Assembly: GCF_018320785.1 (NCBI RefSeq)
Contig: NC_054885.1
Location: 10,848,421-10,912,420 of the forward strand
Origin: Cheilinus undulatus
Taxonomy: Eukaryota > Chordata > Actinopteri > Labriformes > Labridae
Reading direction: 5' to 3'
DNA: 64,000 nucleotides
Position 1 is the stretch's first letter. Each line of letters begins with the position of its first letter. Both the position numbers and the translations under genes were made by a program. The notes below the pieces were generated by a model that was given only the letters and a program-made list of their open reading frames with translations, did no database searches and was not told the DNA's origin. Positions 47,601 to 59,520 of the stretch are shown here, in pieces.

Positions 47601-50600
47601 AAATGGTTATTTTGAACAATTTCTTTTAACTAAATTGCTAAATAGCAGATTTCCTTTCGTGTTTACAGTATGGATCTTAGCATGACAGATATCCCTGATA
47701 GTTTTCCTCTGTCATTTATGCTAAAGGGGCTGGATTTTTAATTTTAATGGCTCACCACTGAGTCAATTAGCCACACCCACTGATCCATAACCACCATCTA
47801 ACTTTTCCATTATACAATTATTCATATCAGCATAAGTCTTTAAGGCCTTTTGAAGAACTACTTCCTGTTTCATGGCAAATAATGGGTCACCATGGCCAAT
47901 GACACTGATACCAGAGCTGCAGAAAGTATTAGCCACTGCTTCTTAGTATGGCAAATTTCCCTTTCAGTTTTCATAAACATCTGTTAAATGTGCAACAGGG
48001 GCGGCTAAAATTAAGCTACACCCACTGACAAAACCCATATCAAACTTCTAAATTTTCCATTGGGCTCATGTCTACCAATATTCATGTCAGGACATGTTTT
48101 TTTATGCCCTTTATAAAACTACTTTCTGTTTCATGGCAAATTATGGGTCACCATGGCCAATGACAGAGATACCAGAGCAGCAGATATGCATGACATATAG
48201 CCCTTCCAATTTTCATAAACATATGTCATATGTGCTGAAGGGGCTGAATTTTTTAAATACTGTAGGGGGCACCACTGAGCCATTTAGCCGCACCCACTGA
48301 CAAAACCCATACTAAACTTCCTAGTTTTCCACTGGGCTTATTTCCACTAATTTCTAAGTCGGGACATGTGTTTTATGCCCTTTGAAAAAACTACTTCCTG
48401 TTTCATGGCAAATAATTGGTCACCACTGAAACCAGAGCTGCAGAAAGTATAGCCACTGCTTCTTAGCAAGACATAACCCTGGTAATCCTCATAAACATCT
48501 GTCATATGTGCCACAGGGGCTGATTTTTTTCAATACTGTAGGGGGGCACCACTGAGCCATTTAACCACACCCACTGACAAAACCCATACTAAACTTCCTA
48601 GTTTTCCTTTTGGCTGATGTCCACCAATATTCATTTCAGGACATGTGTTTTATGCATCTGAAAATTAACTTTCTGTTTCATGGAAAATAATGAGTCATGA
48701 TGGCCAATGACACAGATACCAGAAAGTATAGCCGCTGCTTATTAACATAACATATACCCCTTCAAATTTCAACCTCTGTCAAATGTGCTTCATGGTGGAA
48801 TTTAAAAAATATTGTAGGGAACCCCACTGGGGCATTTAGAGACACCTGCTAACAAAACTTATCACTCTTTCAAGTTTTTTTCACTGGGCTCATTTTCACC
48901 AATTCTAAGGGGGGACAAGTATTTTATGCCCTTTGAAAAACTACTTCTTGTTTCATATCAAATAATGGGTCACCACGGCCAATGACACTGAAACCAGAGC
49001 TGCAGATGGCCATTGCTTCTTCGCATGACATACTAGTATATCCCTTCCAGTTTTCATAAACCTCTGTCCCATGTGCTACAGGGGCTACATTTTTCAAAAT
49101 ATGGCACAATTGAGCCATTTAGCCACATCTACACACAAAACCCACAGTAAACGTCTACATTTTCCATTGGTCTCATGTCTATCTAAAAAGGAGAAGTCAG
49201 TGTAAAACTAGCACTGTAATTCCTTTAGACTAAATAAGAGTGGTCTCAATGGAGAGCCTTGTGGAATGCCAGATGAACAACTCCTAAATGAAGCACTATT
49301 GAAGATCATTAAAGTTTGGGGATTTAAAACATTCTCCATTTTTGTTTATTCTAAGAAAGAGGAGTCAGTCAAACTTACAATGTGGTTCCTTGAGCAGTGA
49401 GACTTTTGGACAACCCCGGCTTGATGATTATTTATTGTTTCTGGTTTTTCTACCACATAATTGTCTTTGTCATATAGTGAAGTTGAACGGGTTCATACTG
49501 AAGGAGGGGAAAAAGCATCCTGAGCTGTTGTAACAGCACAACACAATCAGAAATGTATCCACCGCTTAATCAGCTTATATCTCAATTTTAACTCGAGAGT
49601 TGGTCCTGAGTGCTTCCTAATGGACGAAGAGGAGGAAAGAGGCGAGGAGATGAAGGAGATATGGTGGAGGAGGAGGAATGAAAACAGACAGTAGGAAAAA
49701 AGAAGGCAGGCGAATAAGGAAAGGATGCGACCTACAAATAGAGCAGAAACAGCTGTGTATCACTACCTTAAAGACGCGCTGTCTAAGGTTACAGATTTGA
49801 TCCCACTGGTGTCACATGTGTTAAATATAAATGCATTTATATAAGAGGAAGCAGGAACTGCATGCTGCTCTTGCCAGTAAAAAAATCTCTGCTTTTGATG
49901 ACTGCCAGTAGTGTGGGAGTATTAAACCGCGACATAAAACACTTTAAACTTCCATTACATAAAATCAAACATTTCAGTCCTTCAGCTAATAAAACACTTC
50001 CTCCAAGACCAAGAAGATTTTTTTTTTAGTCTCATTTCATTGAGCCGGTCTCTCCAAGAACTAGTCTATCCTCTCCCTTCTCTCCTTTATATTCTTCTCC
50101 TCCTCTCTCTCTTGTCTCAGGAGACGAAGAGGAACGAGAAAAAAGGAGAGATGCCGGCCTCCCTCGGGAGCGTCTGACTGAGAAAATAGGTCAATGTGGA
50201 GTGCTGTCTACCTGATCCCTTCACACTTACACGCATACAAGCACACAGTTTATTCTCATGCAAGTGTGCATGCTAGGATGCACAATCCATCCACAGAAAA
50301 CACAACTGAAGCTCACGCAAGCCACGACATACTGATGCTGGAAAAGCCAATATCATAATAAGAATAATAATAATAATGTTGTACCATAACTTCATCAACT
50401 ACAAGGAAATGATCCCTTTTCCTCACCTTCGTCCTCTCATGCTAAGGTGAGCATCCAGTTCTTTAAACAGATTCCTTTCATTACTGCATCAATTTCATGC
50501 CCAATTTACCCCAAAATGATCATATATTTATGACATAATAAATGTAATAAAATTGTGGGGTAAAGAGAGGTAGCTGACTTGAATAAAAATGTGTATGTAT

Positions 50601-53600
50601 GACTGTAAATGTGTAGCAGCATGTGTGCTCAGCTATAGTAACACTGAACCCTGGGAACATGAAAGTTTAACAAAGCCTGAGCATACATGTAGGGCAGCAG
50701 CGCGCTGGAATGTCACACTAAAGGATATGACTGTGTGCAGAAGGGTCTGGCAGTAGGCCGCAGAGAATGTGACAAACCATTTATCACAGAACAGAAGGCT
50801 GGGCTAAAGCCATAGTAGCTGTTATGTTAAAATGAAAAGAAAGCACAATTAGCTTGAGAATGAAATAAAATTTTGATATTGTTTATAATTCTCATGTTAA
50901 AGGGTCTGTTTTTACAGTTGATATTAACACTCTTATTGTCTGGTGCAATCAAGAGTTTAGCCTGAACAGGGTATATCATTTCGTATCACATTGTATTGTT
51001 TCATTTCATATCCTATCGTATTGTATTGTATCATATTGATTAACATTGTATCGCATCGATAGTATTGTTTTGTTTTGTATTGCATCAATCGTATCGTATG
51101 GTATCGTTTCATTTTTTATCGTATTCCATCGTATTGTTTTGTATCATATTGTATCATTTTGTTTCGTATTGTATCACATCATATTTTATCATATTGTATC
51201 TTATCACATCACATCATTTTGTTTTGTATCATATCACATTGTATCATTTCATTTCGCATTGTCGTATTGGATCACATCATATCGTATATTATTCAACTGT
51301 ATCATATTGTACCGTATTGAATGGTGACATAACAAAATGCAACGCAACGTATTGTATCACATCATAACGTATCACATTGTATTGAATTTGATTGTTTTGC
51401 TTTGGTATCGTATTGTATCATATCGTGTCATATTTTATCTCATTGTATTGTTTTGTTTCTTATCGCATTGTATCGTTTTGTATCATATCCCATTGTATCA
51501 TTTGAATCATTTTTATCGTATTGTATCATATGGCATCATATTTTATGTATTGCATTGTATCTTATCATTTTGTATTCATGATGCATCACATCATATTGTA
51601 TATCATCGAATCACATCATTTTTATCATATTGCATCGTAATAAAACGAAATACAACGTATTGTATCATATTGTATCCTACTGTATTATATTTTTTTGTTT
51701 TGTCTCATGTTGTTTCGTATTGTGTTGTATCGTATCCTATCATAACATGATAAAAATATGTGAAGAATTAGCATGCTCCATAGAAGATTAAACATTTTAA
51801 ATTGGCATTAGCAACTAAAATGATAACATTCAAGGTTTTTTGCTCTTTTGGTTTAACAAAACTGTGCGACATTTATTCAAGTTCCTGACTGGTGATTTTT
51901 ACCTTATAAAAACAAGACTAGGTTAAAACCTCATATCAGGGATGTCTGTTGAAATGCCCGACTGAACTGTGTGTTTTGGCAGAATGATAAGTTTTGTAAG
52001 TTTTGTGTAATGATAAGTATTGTACGTTCATAAAAAGAAAGCATACTAAATATTGATTTTGGGCTTTTATTTTTGTGCATTCTGGTGGTTTTTGGACAAG
52101 TTTTGGGCTGGAAACTATCAGCTGTATCTGGCAACACTGTTCACACCATGAAAAGCTTTCAGTGTTGTTTTTTATCTTTATTTCATGCAGAAATTTGGTC
52201 CTGTCCTGGCAAAAAGGATGCTATGCTAAAGCTACATCCAAGGTAATCACTGCACAAGAGGCAGCCATTACACACAGTTAATTCCCGCCCATAGTGCAAC
52301 TCTGTATGTATGACTCTGAAAGTAGAGTCACTCGCTCAGTCAGTCAGGCAGGCAGCCACATATAGAACCATGTGCAGGGTTGACCCTGGTGGTCAGTCAG
52401 AAAGCTAAATGCTTCATGCTTAGCACATCCTGTCCAATTGTTACCTGTGTTGACAGACGTTTGCTGAAGAGTCACACCTCCTGAAGGCACAAGGGAGTAG
52501 TTATGAAGTGAGAAGTTAAGGCTGAGACATCCAGCCTCAGACAAGTTAAAGGTCTCTGACAGAACAAGTATAGCAAGTGTACTACTACTGTGCAGTGTGT
52601 CTGACCCTGTTTCTTCACCCTTGCTTCTCTCTCTAACAGACACACGCAGGACAGCAAATGCCCATTATCACTGAGCTCCTACTGCAATGGTAACAGTGTG
52701 GAGTGTATAATGAGCTCTCTAATGCATTCAGCCCTGGATGGAAAGTCCATTTCACGTCCAGCCTGGTGCCGGCTTGGCTATCGGACTGCAACCTGATACA
52801 CCGGCACAACAGATTACTATGCTGCTGCTCTATAGATTGAGGATTAATGGTAATTTTTCTCACTCAGCATTAATAAAATTCTCTTTTCTCTTTAGTACTG
52901 TAACATGGAAGTACAGATTCATTCACATTGAACAGAATCTACATTTTTACATCCAATCATCAAGGGAAAATATGAGGAAGCCTATTTTTCTCTTTGATCT
53001 GCATTGCTTGTGCATGAGACATAGCAGACTTGGCTGAACCCCTCTGCAGCCACCTAAAAAAAACTGCTGCTAAGCCTTCATGGTGATGCCAAGTAAACTG
53101 GACTTCATGTGTATAATCAGTGGATTGCCCCTTTACTCCATATCTTAGTCTTTCTGCCAGAAATTTGTAGCTCTCCAGTCTAACCAGAGATTACTCAATT
53201 GATTTTCCATCCACCTCTTCCCTCCTTCATCATCTACAACTCAGACCAGATCTGAAGGCTTTAGATTTGTCTGCAGTGGAAGAAGAGGAGGCTTTTTCCA
53301 TTTTGTAGATTCAGCAGATCATCCATTACACACTCACGCACTTCCTAGCTCTGTGAGTTTGAATCAGAGTGAAAGTTAGTATCTCCTACAAACCACATGA
53401 CCTTTGCTTTCAGCAGTCTGGGATTCAGTCTTGTGTTTTGTAAATGTGTGTGCACAGTAGGCAGAGCAATCATCAGACAAGAAATCAGACCAAAAAAAAA
53501 AAAACCCAGACAGAGAAAAATCAAAGAAAAATCAGTTGTTTTTCGTGTGGGAAGCACTGACACACATATACTCTCCAACAATACTTAGTGGGGACTAATA

Positions 53601-55934
53601 AGGAACACTGACCGAGTGGGGACCTCTGGTTTCTGATCATTTTGAAAACTCAAAAATGAAAATGACTTCTTGTTTGGGTCATTACTGTACTGCAGATTTG
53701 TTTTAAGATTATTTTAAAAGGGACTTTCAAGAAAAGACTCACATCAATATCTGTCTAGCTATCAAAACAAGGTCCTTCATATACTGCTGAGGCAATGAAA
53801 TTGGTACTCCATCCTTGAAGGGATATTTTGATATTTTTGAAGTTGGGTAGTATAAGGTACTTGGCAATAGTAGTGGCATTCGCCTGCAGAAATTTCAGTC
53901 AGCACTGCCCCTATAGGCATAACATGCTTGGGGAAGCTATGCTGCACAGTGCTACAGACAGACACAGTTTCTGTGTGTGATTTAGCTAATTGGCTCAATT
54001 GTAGTTTATATTACACTAACAGCCATATAGGTCATGCCTGCCAAGTGCAGGCTACGATACAATGCATACATTTAAACCAGTGACAGTATTGAGACCAGTT
54101 TATTTGCCACCACTAGTTCTTTACTGAATATGGGTTCTCTTGTATCTTTGAAACTGGTTATTTTGACTGAACAAACAAACCAACAAAGCACACTCTCATA
54201 CAGACACCCATGGCACAGTCCCACCAACTGTTAAAGCCATTTATCAAACCACGCCCTGACACCCAAGTCAAGTCAATGAAAGGTGAAGGTGAACAACTTA
54301 CACAAATTGATTATATCCTCAACTTTGTCCTCTGAAGCGAGTGACATAATCTCCTTGTATCCACCTGATTACCATGCACAGCACACATGCACACACAAAC
54401 ACCTATAAAACCCACAGCCACCTCACTCCCCTGCATGTCGCCTTGCTTCATCCCAGGGGGAGAGGTCAATACTGCCCACTAAGCAAACATTTAGCTGCCT
54501 CTTCTCTGCATGGACACACCCACTGCAGTCTTTCTTCACATTAAATACAGCACGGTGCCTTTCTCCAGGGACCAGCTGTGATTTTATGGAGCCATTTTAA
54601 AAGCAGGGATATGCAAACACCAAATCCAGTCCACAACAGTAATATTAAAGTGAATGCAGAGGTTAGGTACCTGTCAGGTCCATGGTGACTGGTCCAGGAG
54701 CTGAGTCACACAGTAGAGTTAGTCTGGTCACCTGGACATTAGGCACAGAGAGGTCTGCAAATAAAAGACAGTTTGATTAGTTCAAGATTCATTTATTTAT
54801 TCATTCATTCATCTGCAGGGATTTCAAGGCACAGTGAGTTTTTGCAAACATTTGTTTTTCCTTGTAAAGTCATATCTGTTCTTTACTGAGTCAGTTAGGG
54901 TTTGCATAAATACTAGAAGTAGGTGGAAACAGGCATAATATGGAAAGGCACACTCCTTTCTACAGAAGGCCCGACAGCTAACAGTGTATATCGGAGAAAA
55001 ACCAAGCCATGAAGTCAAAGAAACCAACAGGATTGTTGCAAGAGCATAGTGGCCTCCATAATTCTCAAACGCAAGAAGCTTGGCACAACCAGGACTCTTC
55101 AAAGAGCTGGTTGCCTTGCCACACTGAGCAATAACTCTTACTGAGCTCCAGAGATCCTGTGTGAAGATGGAACAAGTTCCAGTACAAACATCAATGCAGC
55201 CCTCCAACGATCTGGGCTTTACAGCAGAGTGGCAAGACGGAAGCCTCTCCTCAGTGCAAAACACATGAAAGCCCACTTGGAGTTAGCAAAAAGCACCATA
55301 TACTGTGAGAAATAAGATTCTCTATTCTGATGAAATCAAGACTGAACGTTTTGGTCTCTGTTCTTAACATTATGTCTGGAGAAACCACTGCTCATCACCT
55401 GCCCAATCCACACAGTTAAGTATGGTGGTGGCAGCATCATGCTGTTGGGTTGTTTCTCAGCAGTACTAAGTAAAGGGTCTGAAATTTCAGGGTTTTTTTT
55501 TCGTTTTGATACATTTCCAAAATTCTGTTTTCATGTTGTCATGATGGGGTACTGAGCGTAGATCAATGAGAGAAAAAATAATTTAAACAACTATCACATT
55601 AGGCTGCAATATAACAAAACTGAAGAAGGTGAAGGGGTCTTAATAGTTTCTGAATGCACTGTACACCGGCTCAGATTTATAAAATTTTCTCGTAAATTTC
55701 AATTTACTGCAACACTTAGTCTCTAGAAGTCAATGGTGACTGTCCAGGACAATAAACTTACACACCTGTTGTAACAGGTAACGTCCCCAGCAGAGTCTGC
55801 TTGTATTTGACCAGACTCTGATCGTCTTTGTCCAGCTCCTGGATCTCCTCCAAAGACTTCTGAGCAGGGGGATTGTAGTTCAGCTTTCTCTCGTCCTCTT
55901 CATCTTCTATCGGCAAATCCTTCTTGTCAGCCAT
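41678..55934 (-). CDS. arhgdig: Rho GDP-dissociation inhibitor 3 (RhoGDI gamma)
   Basis: RhoGDIs extract prenylated Rho GTPases from membranes and hold them in the GDP form. Coding exons: 55934-55766, 54754-54671, 47264-47188, 42827-42764, 41874-41678. They join in frame to 196 aa. Residues 1-56 are the acidic regulatory arm ([20 protein letters not shown]). The rest is the immunoglobulin-like prenyl-binding domain, with [36 protein letters not shown] and the C-terminal [12 protein letters not shown]. The gamma type is chosen over alpha because of [24 protein letters not shown] and [11 protein letters not shown], which fit human ARHGDIG better; human synteny on 16p13.3 agrees. The N-terminal hydrophobic extension of mammalian ARHGDIG is absent from this start. 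The AG just before GTGTGATG (55,940-55,941) implies an upstream non-coding or alternative first exon. The introns total about 13.7 kb and are repeat-laden. Confidence 0.92.
42148..42612. mobile_element. TTAA-flanked miniature element (piggyBac-like) in arhgdig intron 4
   Basis: Inverted ends AGGGGACATA and TATGTCCCCT are flanked by TTAA at 42,144-42,147 and 42,613-42,616. TTAA duplications are typical of piggyBac-type or Kolobok-type elements. There is no transposase. The interior has a run of 14 G at 42,522-42,535. Confidence 0.8.
43142..44397. mobile_element. Tc1-like miniature element, split by a later insertion
   Basis: The left end reads CACTTCATGGACAAAAGTAT and the right end, reverse complemented, CACTACATGGACAAAAGTAT. 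Each is flanked by TA (43,140-43,141 and 44,398-44,399), as expected for Tc1/mariner. Only about 460 bases belong to this element. The rest is a nested hAT element at 43,323-44,117. No transposase remains. Confidence 0.85.
43323..44117. mobile_element. hAT-type element nested in a Tc1-like element
   Basis: The ends are CAGTGTTACTCAAC and, inverted, CAGTGAAACTCAAC. A perfect 8-bp duplication CTGTAGAG flanks it at 43,315-43,322 and 44,118-44,125. The middle is a simple A/G-rich repeat built from GTGGCAAAAATGG-like units, including a 24-base A tract near 43,578-43,601. The right end has GTGGCTCAAGAGCCACATG. The minus-strand Phe/Pro-rich frames here are repeat artefacts. Confidence 0.88.
44400..45630 (-). 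other. arhgdig intron 3, plain stretch
   Basis: Within the intron between the exons at 47,264 and 42,827. No gene or element termini were recognised. Confidence 0.5.
45640..46740. repeat. Pentamer-like AT-rich simple repeats around a Tc1 fragment
   Basis: Degenerate runs of ATACAATACCA-type and TTATGTTACATTACATTATG-type repeats fill 45,640-46,000 and 46,193-46,740, either side of the Tc1 remnant at 46,003-46,192. Confidence 0.7.
46003..46192 (+). pseudogene. Tc1-like transposase fragment (DDE end)
   Basis: Translation gives [11 protein letters not shown], a stop, then [16 protein letters not shown]. After a one-base shift it gives [18 protein letters not shown]. These are the second Asp and final acidic regions of a Tc1 transposase. 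A stop and a frameshift disable it. This lineage differs from the one at 37,755-38,135. Confidence 0.85.
47490..49180. repeat. Satellite of about 270-bp units in arhgdig intron 2
   Basis: The phrase ACTACTTCCTGTTTCATGGC and variants begins at about 47,858, 48,118, 48,390, 48,667 and 48,940, so the period is about 260-276 bases. Units also share CCACACCCACTGACAAAACC, GCCATTTAGCC and GGTCACCATGGCCAATGACA. At least five degenerate units are present. No long reading frame runs through it. Confidence 0.85.
49181..50970 (-). other. arhgdig intron 2, plain stretch
   Basis: Intronic sequence with purine-rich GAGGAG-type tracts near 49,630-49,690 and 50,120-50,150. No gene or element was recognised. 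Confidence 0.5.
50975..51745. repeat. Pentanucleotide microsatellite (TATCG/TATTG/TATCA)n
   Basis: About 770 bases of imperfect 5-bp repeats. Because five bases cycle through three frames without stops, false frames rich in Tyr, His, Ile, Val and Ser appear on the plus strand. None is a gene. Confidence 0.92.
51746..54670 (-). other. arhgdig intron 2, distal part
   Basis: Intronic sequence without recognised gene, RNA or element termini. Confidence 0.5.
54960..55661 (+). pseudogene. Internally deleted Tc1-like element with transposase remnant
   Basis: The right terminal repeat is present (reverse complement CAGTGCATTCAGAAACTATT, next to TA at 55,662-55,663), but the left repeat was not found. 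The middle resembles transposase DNA: AGAGCTCCAGAGATCCTGTG-like text, AGTGGCAAGACGGAAGCC, AAGATTCTCTATTCTGATG and TATGGTGGTGGCAGCATCAT. After TTTCTCAGCAGTA it jumps to ACTAAGTAAAGGGTCTGA, so the second half of the coding region is deleted. It lies in arhgdig intron 1, between the exons at 55,766 and 54,754. Confidence 0.85.
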
Positions 55935-55941
55935 CACACCT

Positions 55942-57140
55942 TCAGGAGAGAAAAAGCTAAAGATTACCTTCACAGTTACAGTACGCATAAAGGCTACTCT
56001 ATCAACCAGCTTTGGACGTTTTCTCTCTGGCACCCCATCATACCAGCATACTCCAGCACATCAGTATGAACATCTTTATTGAAATGAACTTTAATCTGGA
56101 TTAGGGACATTGGCAATGTTGTGTTTTATATTTACTTTTTACTGTTTTTAGCTCTACTTCTTGCTGTTGCTTTTAGCTACGTTGACAAAATGTATCTATT
56201 GAGTACATCACAAAAATAAAATAATGTAGCATTTCCATATCAGTTGAATTGTTGCAACACTGATGATTTTTTTTAGCTCTAAATGTCAACCATATACGCA
56301 TAACAGTGACCTTAAGATTGTGAAAATATTATCCAGTTTGCCCTTTTAAAGTTTACCTCTTCGGTAAAGATAAGCCAAAAATGAGAAAATACTTTTACAC
56401 ACAATGAAGCACATTTAAATGAGGAGGATTTTATTTGGATAAGCCACTGACAAATAACCTGAAACACTACCAAAAAAGGTAAAACGTTAGAAAGACGTTG
56501 AAAGCAGAAAAAATAAAAGATGATTAATTTGTAAATTAACATCTCACCAATGATGTTTCAGAGACTAGTGTATGTAACTGGACCAGCACAGACAAGATCA
56601 CTTCACTGTCAGGGATAATAGGGCACATTACTCTATGTGGGGCAGCTCCAACCATCCGAGGTTTGATTTCATCTGGGATTTTGAGGAAATATTGGATTTT
56701 ACAGACATTAGATTATGTGTTCTGCAAGCTAAAATCTCATTCTAGAAACTTCACCTCATCTGTATCTCCACAGAGAAAACGCATGCAGACTGGACTATTT
56801 AGAGTAAGTGGAAAATAACATGAGACAGAAAAAAGACAGCAGCAAACCACAGCAGTTTATGTCAACATTTAACCAAAGCAGCTATTATCATTTTTAAGTC
56901 TTTGAATTCTTGACTCTTTTTGGGCAAAGTGTGTTTTTTCTTTAAACCTCCTGACATCTGTTAGGTACCTTTTTTTTTTTTTTTTTTTTGCTTGGCTTTG
57001 AACCCAGCATAAGATCCAGTAATCAATGCCTTTCTGTATCTCCATTTAAGCTCTTTATTACTACATGTCATACGTTGTCTTATGTGCTGTTATGTGGCTT
57101 AGCCTCCTGTGATCGTGCACATGAGGAAATTACATTTTGG
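55942..57140 (-). other. Upstream of the arhgdig start codon, nothing recognised
   Basis: Probably 5' intron or upstream region of arhgdig. A T tract lies at about 56,970-56,989. No exon could be supported. Confidence 0.45.
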
Positions 57141-57960
57141 CTTTCCTACTACATAGTTACATTTTCTGCTCTTAGAATTTTTGAGATAATTGTCTGGAAT
57201 TTCCATTTCCATTTACTTAATATGATTGAAATGTTGGGAGAATGTGGGATTACATTTTTTAGGAATTTTTACAGAAATTTTAGGGAATTGTTTGGACATT
57301 TTAAAGTATTTTTGGAGATGTGCTTGTATATTAGAGGAAATTTTCACTGGAAGGTATTGTGGAAATCTGCTTCGAAATTTTCATGGGAATTTTGGAATAA
57401 TGGGTGTTTGAGGGAATTTGGAAATGTATAAATAATTTGTGGTAATTTGATTTGAGTTAATAGGAAGGGGACTTACTTATACATTTTACTTATACATTTT
57501 GGGAATTGGAGAATTTTTTTTTTAGGGGGGATGTGTCCTTTAATTCTTTTTTTAAGAATTGTCATGGGAACCCTGATATATGGACCATTTTAGCCCTAAC
57601 CCACCTCTAACCCTAACCATAGGGAGGCTTGAAACCCTAACCCCAACCCTAGACACTTAATATCAGGAAATTTGTTTGGATGTTTTGGAGAATTGTTCCT
57701 CATTTTCAAGGAACTTAGAGGAATTTATTTGTAAATTTTTGAGAAAAAAACTTGGAAAATTTGGGGAGATTACTTGAAAATTTCAAGAATTTCAATCATT
57801 ATTTTTTTAACGTTAAAGCTTTTGATAAAGTTTCAGAAGTACTTGGAAAATATTTAAAGATATTTTGGGGTATTTTTATGGGATACTTTAAAAATCTGAT
57901 TGTTATTTGATATTTGTGTGGGTTCTGGAAAAGGAAATTTCCAAGAAATGTAGAACTTTT
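57140..57960. repeat. Degenerate GGAATTTTT-type repeat with telomere-like CCCTAA run
   Basis: Variants of GGGAATTTTTGGAAATTTT recur irregularly. At about 57,594-57,650 there are CCCTAACC-type repeats (CTAACCCTAACCATAGGG, ACCCTAACCCCAACCCTA), a short degenerate interstitial telomere-like patch. Confidence 0.6.
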
Positions 57961-58048
57961 AGTGGAAATTTTTATTCATGCTTGGTCTTATCAAAACCCG
58001 CAACAACTGACAAATTGGCCAACACACAACCAAAACATGCTCTAAAAC

Positions 58049-58091
58049 CTTTTCTTTTCTTTTCTTTTCTTTTCTTTTCTTTTCTTTTCTT
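58049..58091. repeat. (CTTTT)n microsatellite
   Basis: About eight and a half uninterrupted CTTTT units. Confidence 0.97.
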
Positions 58092-58199
58092 AAGGCTGAC
58101 CTGGCCAAGACAAAGCTGTGCTTTTAAACCAATCACGTGGTACATATCCAAAATAAATGGCAGAAACTAAAAGTGCATTCCAAACAAAGGTCCAGGTCT

Positions 58200-58800
58200 C
58201 AGGAAGTTCATGTGTTTCAATGGCAGTAGCCATTGTGTTCTCAGGTCATCCATATGTCCAAGCCATTCTTGTGAATACAATATCTCAAAAACCATAAAGG
58301 GATTAACTTCAAAGGATAAGGCTCAAGGGGCTTCATATTAATTCCTTGCTTTTGAACACAATATCTCAACAAGACTAAGAGGGATTCCCTTTAACTCTTT
58401 ATGAATGTCCACTCTGACTCAAGCATAAATGGCTTTAGCCTGGATAGTCAGAGTTCAATGATACGGGGTCTTATGTTCTCCCTTCTGTGTGGAAATAATA
58501 CATGTTTCAATCCTTCAAACTTGGCCTGAATGTCCACTCTGGTTTAAGGTTGAACTGATTCGAAGTTGGAAGTTGAGTCAGGAACACTTTCGTCATACAT
58601 GCTCCTGGGTTAGTCAAGCAGCATGCTTTGACTTTCCGTGGATAGAAACCCCCATATGAATAGCTAGTTCATCCCTTGCTTGCAAACACCATATCTCAAG
58701 AATGCGTTGAGGGATTTTCTTCAAATTTTGCTCAAATGTCCACTCTCACACAAGGATAAACAGAGTATTTTTAGGAATAACTAGGTTGAAAAACATCCCA
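58200..58800. repeat. Second block of the 165-180 bp satellite family
   Basis: Shares TGTCCACTCTGACTCAAG, ACAATATCTCAA and TTGCTTGCAAACACC-type phrases with 39,371-40,870, about 18 kb away and in the same orientation. Confidence 0.7.
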
Positions 58801-59520
58801 GCCCTTTCCTTTGACTCACCACCATATTTTTTTTACTTTCCTCTGACCACTCAGAGGCATGCGCACAAGACAGAAGTTCTAGTTTCCTGCTATTTTGATT
58901 CGTGCGTCATGCATTTTGGTGAACCATCCTGATTTTTTAATGTGCTAAAACATAAAGTGGATTGGATTACATAAAGGGTGCTAACTCTTGTGTGGTTGTG
59001 GAATAAACTTACAAGTCCGATATTTCACCGTTTCAAGGTTGCAGAGGGAGGCATGGTTCATGTTCCCCTTTCATCTTACAAGGACAACACCCAAGCACAT
59101 GCAAAGACAGTTTCATGCAAGGAATGTTAGCAGTGTTGCCAGCACAGATTCCTAATGCATACCTTTAGACTGCAATTATCTAGAGCAGAGAACCCACTGA
59201 CACAAAGTGTGCTGGACGTCTCTTTACTGCGCTGTAATAGCTCCGTGTAATGGCCTCTGCTTCTGTTTTTACTGTTCATAATGAGACGGCTCAGTGTGCA
59301 TCAGCTCTGAGTTGTGTGGGGAGATAATTGGATGACACAGGGAGTACACAGTCACACACTTCTTATTACACACACACTAAATGCATATGAATGCACAGTC
59401 ACAGTGTTTGAAGAGGTTCTGTTGGAATAAGCAGATATCAAAAGCAGCAACATAACGGTGTCAGCACACACGGATTTGGAGGTATAAACACACAAACTCC
59501 TCTGTGTTTGTAGCGGCACC
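58801..59520. other. Upstream of arhgdig, nothing recognised
   Basis: No supported gene or element. CA-rich runs occur near 59,340-59,400. Confidence 0.45.

Noticed and set aside
50975-51750. Several plus-strand frames of 80-137 codons rich in Tyr/His/Ile
   Set aside because: They are products of the 5-bp repeat, which keeps all frames open.
54824-55276. Minus-strand frame of 150 codons
   Set aside because: It is antisense to the decayed Tc1 transposase at 54,960-55,661.
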